Assembly: GCA_937911865.1 (NCBI GenBank)
Contig: CALDSK010000079.1
Span: 1 to 48,691, forward strand
Length of the DNA: 48,691 nucleotides
Reading direction: 5' to 3'
Source of the DNA: an uncultured Synechococcus sp.
GTDB lineage: Bacteria; Cyanobacteriota; Cyanobacteriia; Phormidesmidales; Phormidesmidaceae
Shown: positions 44,950 through 48,691 of the stretch, piece by piece
How the letters are laid out: every line of letters starts with the position of its first letter
Position numbering within the stretch: the first letter of the stretch is position 1
Program-made: the position numbers and the translations under genes
Notes under the pieces: model-generated
Told to the model about the DNA's origin: nothing
The model's database searches: none
Seen by the model: the letters and a program-made list of their open reading frames with translations, nothing else

Positions 44950-46695
44950 ATGACTGACCCCACTGCGACTGACTTCATTGTGCCAGGCAATGCGCCTGGA
45001 GCCGCCTCAAATCGCTATGACTGGAAAGCGATCGCACGGCACTACAGACGTCGGCCGCTCATCGTCATATGGCGAACCCTAGCCGTTTCTTGGATGCTAG
45101 GCACCTTCGCAGTTGGCCTACTGTTCGATCATCTCTTCGGTCGCACCGTTGCCAACCAGGATCGCCGCGCCGTTAGGCTGCGTCAGATTCTCACTCAGCT
45201 CGGCCCCACCTTCATCAAAGTCGGTCAGGCCCTCTCCACTCGCCCCGACCTAATCAAACCAAGTTTTTTAGATGAGCTAATCAAGCTGCAAGATCAGCTG
45301 CCGCCTTTCTCCAGCGAAATTGCTCGCCAAATCATCTACCGCGACTTCGATCGAACTCCCGAAGAAATCTTCAGCTCTTTTTCAGCAGAGCCCGTTGCAG
45401 CGGCCAGTCTAGGTCAGGTTTACAAAGCGCGTCTCTACAGCGGCGAAGAAGTCGCCGTCAAGGTACAGCGCCCCAACCTCATGCCCATCATCTGCCGCGA
45501 CCTGTACATTATGCGCTGGGCCGCTAGTTGGATTGCCCCCTGGTTGCCGCTAAATCTGGGTCACGACCTCTCCTTGATTGTGGATGAATTCGGCGGCAAA
45601 CTCTTCGAAGAAGTTGATTATCTCAACGAAGGCCGAAATGCAGAGAAGTTCGCCGCCAACTTCCAAGACGAGCCCCTGGTAAAAGTCCCCTCCATATACT
45701 GGCGATATTGCAGCGCTCACGTGCTCACCATGGAGTGGATCAACGGCTTTAAGCTGACTGATACAGATCGAGTAAAACAAGCGGGCCTTGCCACCAGCGA
45801 TCTCGTCGAGATCGGCGTATCCTCAGGGCTCAGACAGCTCCTAGAGTTTGGTTTTTTTCACGCGGATCCTCATCCTGGCAATCTGTTCGCGATGGAAGAT
45901 GGCCGCATGGCCTACATCGACTTTGGTATGACCGACCAGCTCGATCTAGAAACCAAAGAGACCCTGGTCGATTCTGTTGTTCACCTGATCAACCGCGACT
46001 ATGAAGATCTCGCTGTCGACTTCGTCAAGCTGGGCTTTTTGACCCCAGAGACGGACGTGCGCCCGCTCGTACCCGCCCTAGAAACCGTCTTTCAAGACGC
46101 TATCGGTGCTAGCGTCAGTAACTTCAACTTCAAATCCGTTACCGATAAATTCTCCGAGGTAATGTATGAATATCCCTTCCGCGTCCCTGCTAAGTTCGCA
46201 CTGATTATTCGTTCACTGGTTACTCAAGAAGGCTTGGCACTGAGCCTAGACCCCAACTTCAAAATCATCGAGATTGCCTATCCTTACGTTGCCCGCAGAC
46301 TTCTGAGTGCTGAAACCACTTCTCTGCGCCGTCGTCTGATTGAAGTGCTTTTCAAAGACGGTCGCTTTCAGTGGCAGCGCCTAGAAAACCTGCTGCTGAT
46401 TGCTCGCTCCGATCAAAGCTTCGACCTCATCCCAACCGCTGGCATGGGCATACAGTTCCTCATGACCGAAGAAGGCCAATATCTGCGCAAGCAAATTTTG
46501 CTAGCCCTCACCGAGGACAACCGCCTACACACCGAAGAAGTGCAGAGGCTATGGACGCTGGTCAAAGACGACCTTCAGCCCAACAAACTGCTGGGCGCAG
46601 CCTGGGATGCCTTCGCTGACTTCTCCAAAGAGCGGGCAGTTGCACTGGTCCCCACCGAACTCGCAGGGGCACTACAGCTTACAAATAGTCGATAG
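44950..46695 (+). CDS. ABC1/UbiB-family (AarF) atypical kinase
   Basis: A 581-residue member of the ABC1/ADCK/UbiB family, linked to quinone and prenyl-lipid metabolism. The diagnostic KxGQ motif is at 90-93 (TFIKVGQALSTRPD), with the alanine-rich loop AAASLGQVYKA, the lysine motif EEVAVKVQRP, the catalytic-loop FFHADPHPGNLF and the metal-binding YIDFGMTD. Hydrophobic segments near residue 45-60 suggest membrane contact. In cyanobacteria relatives affect plastoquinone or tocopherol pools; the particular role here is unknown. It stands alone. Confidence 0.93.
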   Translation: MTDPTATDFIVPGNAPGAASNRYDWKAIARHYRRRPLIVIWRTLAVSWMLGTFAVGLLFDHLFGRTVANQDRRAVRLRQILTQLGPTFIKVGQALSTRPDLIKPSFLDELIKLQDQLPPFSSEIARQIIYRDFDRTPEEIFSSFSAEPVAAASLGQVYKARLYSGEEVAVKVQRPNLMPIICRDLYIMRWAASWIAPWLPLNLGHDLSLIVDEFGGKLFEEVDYLNEGRNAEKFAANFQDEPLVKVPSIYWRYCSAHVLTMEWINGFKLTDTDRVKQAGLATSDLVEIGVSSGLRQLLEFGFFHADPHPGNLFAMEDGRMAYIDFGMTDQLDLETKETLVDSVVHLINRDYEDLAVDFVKLGFLTPETDVRPLVPALETVFQDAIGASVSNFNFKSVTDKFSEVMYEYPFRVPAKFALIIRSLVTQEGLALSLDPNFKIIEIAYPYVARRLLSAETTSLRRRLIEVLFKDGRFQWQRLENLLLIARSDQSFDLIPTAGMGIQFLMTEEGQYLRKQILLALTEDNRLHTEEVQRLWTLVKDDLQPNKLLGAAWDAFADFSKERAVALVPTELAGALQLTNSR

Positions 46696-46891
46696 GCTCA
46701 GTCGATAGGCCCAGTGGCACTCGTAGCACCTGCAACATAACTCCACAAGATACTCCCACAAGATACCTCGGCAAGATATCTTAGCGTGATCATTGCGCAG
46801 TGCAGCCTTCGCTTTTAGGGAACAGAGGTTGCCACAAATTCAGCCTATAATGAATTTAATATTTGTTCATACTTGAGAGAACGCAAGGCCT

Positions 46892-47257
46892 ATGTATTAC
46901 CCTCAGACGCCACCATATTTCCTGCTCGTAGCGGGTTTGTTCATCGCTATTACATCGGGTCTGGCATTTTCTGCTGTCCTTAAGGGTGCAGGCTCAGAGT
47001 GGAGCGCGAAACGCTCTACCCGTTCAATCGCAAAGCTTCAGGGGCTAGATATTCAGCTTCCTTTTATCGGTATCTGTTTAGGTAGCTGCGTCTTCCTAGC
47101 TTCCGGCATGTGCATCTTTGGTTTTACGCCCAAGATTGCCTACCTAATGGCGGCACCGCTAACCCTGCTGAGCGCTGGCCTCGTCTGGTATCAGCTCAAA
47201 AATACGCTAGCTATTTTTGAAAGCGGCAATCCTCGCGCCTTTGAACTAGATATCTAG
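46892..47257 (+). CDS. Small three-helix membrane protein
   Basis: A 121-residue protein with three hydrophobic segments (about 8-30, 56-78 and 82-102) and short polar ends. AAGG lies 5 nt before the ATG. I recall no family with a known function; the layout is like small cyanobacterial membrane proteins of unknown role. It is followed by a strong bidirectional terminator shared with the TPR gene. Confidence 0.75.
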   Translation: MYYPQTPPYFLLVAGLFIAITSGLAFSAVLKGAGSEWSAKRSTRSIAKLQGLDIQLPFIGICLGSCVFLASGMCIFGFTPKIAYLMAAPLTLLSAGLVWYQLKNTLAIFESGNPRAFELDI

Positions 47258-47281
47258 CCGCTGACAGACACACTTCTAAAG

Positions 47282-47316
47282 CTAAAAGCGCCTCAGGTTT
47301 CTTGAGGCGCTTTTAG
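47282..47316. terminator. Bidirectional rho-independent terminator
   Basis: CTAAAAGCGCCTCA (47282-47295) and TGAGGCGCTTTTAG (47303-47316) form a perfect 14-bp stem with a 7-nt loop. The GC-rich top and A/T-rich base provide T-runs on both strands. It lies between two convergent genes. Confidence 0.92.
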
Positions 47317-47361
47317 TATTTGTAGACCCATTTGGTAGATCCATTTAATAGATCCACGCCT

Positions 47362-48312
47362 TCAGGGCTCAGCTCTAATGTTCTGAATCTGAGTGATTTG
47401 AGACTGCGCATTATTTGCCCACTGCGCATTCCCTTGGCTAATGTAAATATTTGCCGCTGTCTGCAAACGTTCTTGCGCCTCGCCATAGCGTTGAAGGTCG
47501 GCTAGTGCTAGCCCAATCGCATAGTGCGCATGACCAAACATGGGCTGCAGTTCAGTCGCTCGGGTAAAGGCCAAAATTGCTGTTTCTGGACTGTTTCGAC
47601 GAATGAAGGTAACCCCTAGGTTGTAGTGAGCTTCAGGGTAGCGATAGTCAATATCGATAGCGTTTTGAAAAGCGATTTGCGCTTGGTCGTACTGCTGCTG
47701 TTGCTGATAGAGCAGGCCAATCTGGTAGTGAGATTCGGGGGCCGAAGGGCTGTAGGCGATCGCACTACGAAAAGACTCAAACGCCGATTCAAGATTGCCC
47801 TGGCGCTTACGCAATAGGCCTATATTGAAGTGCGTAAGCCCCAGTTCAGGATCTAGCTCTAGCGCTCTAGTCAGGTAAGGCTCAGCCTGATCGAGACTGT
47901 CGCCCTCAAGCAAAGCCGCCCCCAGATTGACATAGGCCAATACAAACTCAGGATCGGCCTGAGTCGCTTCCCAAAAGGCGCTAGCCGCCGCTTGCAGCTG
48001 ATTGTTTTGCCTTAGCGCTAAGCCCAGGTTGTAATGAGCTGCCGCAGAAGACGGATCAAGGCTAACAGCCGTTTCAAATGAAGCAATAGCGGCTGTAACG
48101 TCGCCTTGACGGATGGAGTCAAGCCCTTCGGTCAGCGCCCTGTCGGCCTCAGCAGAAATGGGAGTAGAGGCAGGGCTATCAGATTGCTTACTGTGGTTTA
48201 TCGGTTCTGCCTGGGCCGGTTTTGCCTGGGCTAGCTGTAGTAGCGGTGCAACGCTCATTCCCATAGAAGCCAGGAGAATTAGGCAGGCTCGATAGTGCTT
48301 TGAACGTTTCAT
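47362..48312 (-). CDS. Exported tetratricopeptide-repeat protein
   Basis: A 316-residue protein with a signal peptide (MKRSKHYRACLILLASMGMS, cleavage near AQAKPAQAEP) when started at the ATG at 48312; an ATG at 48402 gives 30 more residues that hide the signal. About seven TPR units fill residues 55-300, with the usual pattern (AAAHYNLGLALRQNNQLQAA, AYVNLGAALLEGDSLDQAEP, AHYAIGLALADLQRYGEAQE). TPR arrays are protein-binding scaffolds; the partner is unknown. It is convergent to the small membrane-protein gene. Confidence 0.85.
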   Translation of the reverse strand: MKRSKHYRACLILLASMGMSVAPLLQLAQAKPAQAEPINHSKQSDSPASTPISAEADRALTEGLDSIRQGDVTAAIASFETAVSLDPSSAAAHYNLGLALRQNNQLQAAASAFWEATQADPEFVLAYVNLGAALLEGDSLDQAEPYLTRALELDPELGLTHFNIGLLRKRQGNLESAFESFRSAIAYSPSAPESHYQIGLLYQQQQQYDQAQIAFQNAIDIDYRYPEAHYNLGVTFIRRNSPETAILAFTRATELQPMFGHAHYAIGLALADLQRYGEAQERLQTAANIYISQGNAQWANNAQSQITQIQNIRAEP

Positions 48313-48691
48313 AGGAAAACTAAACAGGGGCAACAGAACGCCAATCAACCAAAAGCGGTTAATTGATCCACCAATAATATCTAAATCATTCAACCCAGCC
48401 ATATCAGTCTGTGACAGTTAGCACTGTAATTAGCACTGTAGCTAGAGGCGTGGAGTTGGAAGCACCCAAGTTTGTAACGTCAGACCACATCATCAATATC
48501 ACGGCACCCCGGTGTTTTGACGAATACAGTTTGAAGTAGCGGCATACGCTTAAACTCAGGAGAAAAGAGGCAAAAACCTACGCTAATTGGCGGATAATCG
48601 ATAGCTCACGTCGATAAAAGTGAGCACGTCCGCCGGAAAGATGGGTACGCTCTTAGCTGTGAGGAAGAGTCTTTTTCTACGCTCCTTGTCT
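48313..48691. other. Right-end region without a visible gene
   Basis: The promoter side of the TPR gene. It contains a short direct repeat TTAGCACTGTA (about 48418 and 48432). No reading frame of interest reaches the window edge. Confidence 0.5.

Overview
The window comes from a cyanobacterium. The evidence is the dense scatter of GCGATCGC (HIP1) octamers, an acyl-lipid delta-9 desaturase, an AMIN-domain TonB receptor, a PEP-CTERM protein, an ABC1/UbiB-type kinase and several small proteins of cyanobacterial character. Composition and gene content fit a Leptolyngbya/Phormidesmis-like lineage, but the species cannot be fixed from sequence alone.

Left end (1-11 kb): a small Roadblock/LC7 protein with an unknown partner, a stand-alone sensor globin set among long perfect palindromes, an alanine/sodium symporter, a universal stress protein, a four-helix membrane protein, and a delta-9 desaturase. 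The desaturase is divergent from an unusual TetR repressor fused to a degenerate tyrosine-recombinase domain, and shared 17-bp palindromes lie between them. A family-1 glycosyltransferase and a second TetR regulator, with a clear promoter and paired operators, follow.

Centre (11.2-33.4 kb): the main feature. Five same-strand genes read from 27353 down to 11173: a TauD-like non-heme iron oxygenase (ScoE/Rv0097 type), an FcoT/ScoD-type hot-dog protein, a 3855-residue NRPS with an N-terminal acyl carrier domain, an acyl-AMP ligase (ScoC/FadD10 type) and an MFS exporter. This is the gene set of the isonitrile lipopeptide (INLP) pathways of Actinobacteria, here with the carrier protein fused to a three-module NRPS. 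All three adenylation domains read almost the same ornithine-like code. Immediately beyond lie a PEP-CTERM protein and a metallophore uptake set: FecCD-type permease, FecB-type lipoprotein and a TonB-dependent receptor. The inferred system makes, exports and re-imports an isonitrile lipopeptide metallophore across a cyanobacterial outer membrane.

Right end (33.4-48.7 kb): mostly housekeeping. Uma2 nuclease, RpiA, an alpha/beta hydrolase, a 51-residue protein, a Ser/Thr kinase, an OmpR-type regulator with a histidine kinase broken by one in-frame amber codon, a giant acidic single-span membrane protein, a FetB-like metal exporter permease, an ABC1/UbiB kinase, a small membrane protein and a TPR protein. 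No tRNA, rRNA, CRISPR array or intact insertion sequence was seen.
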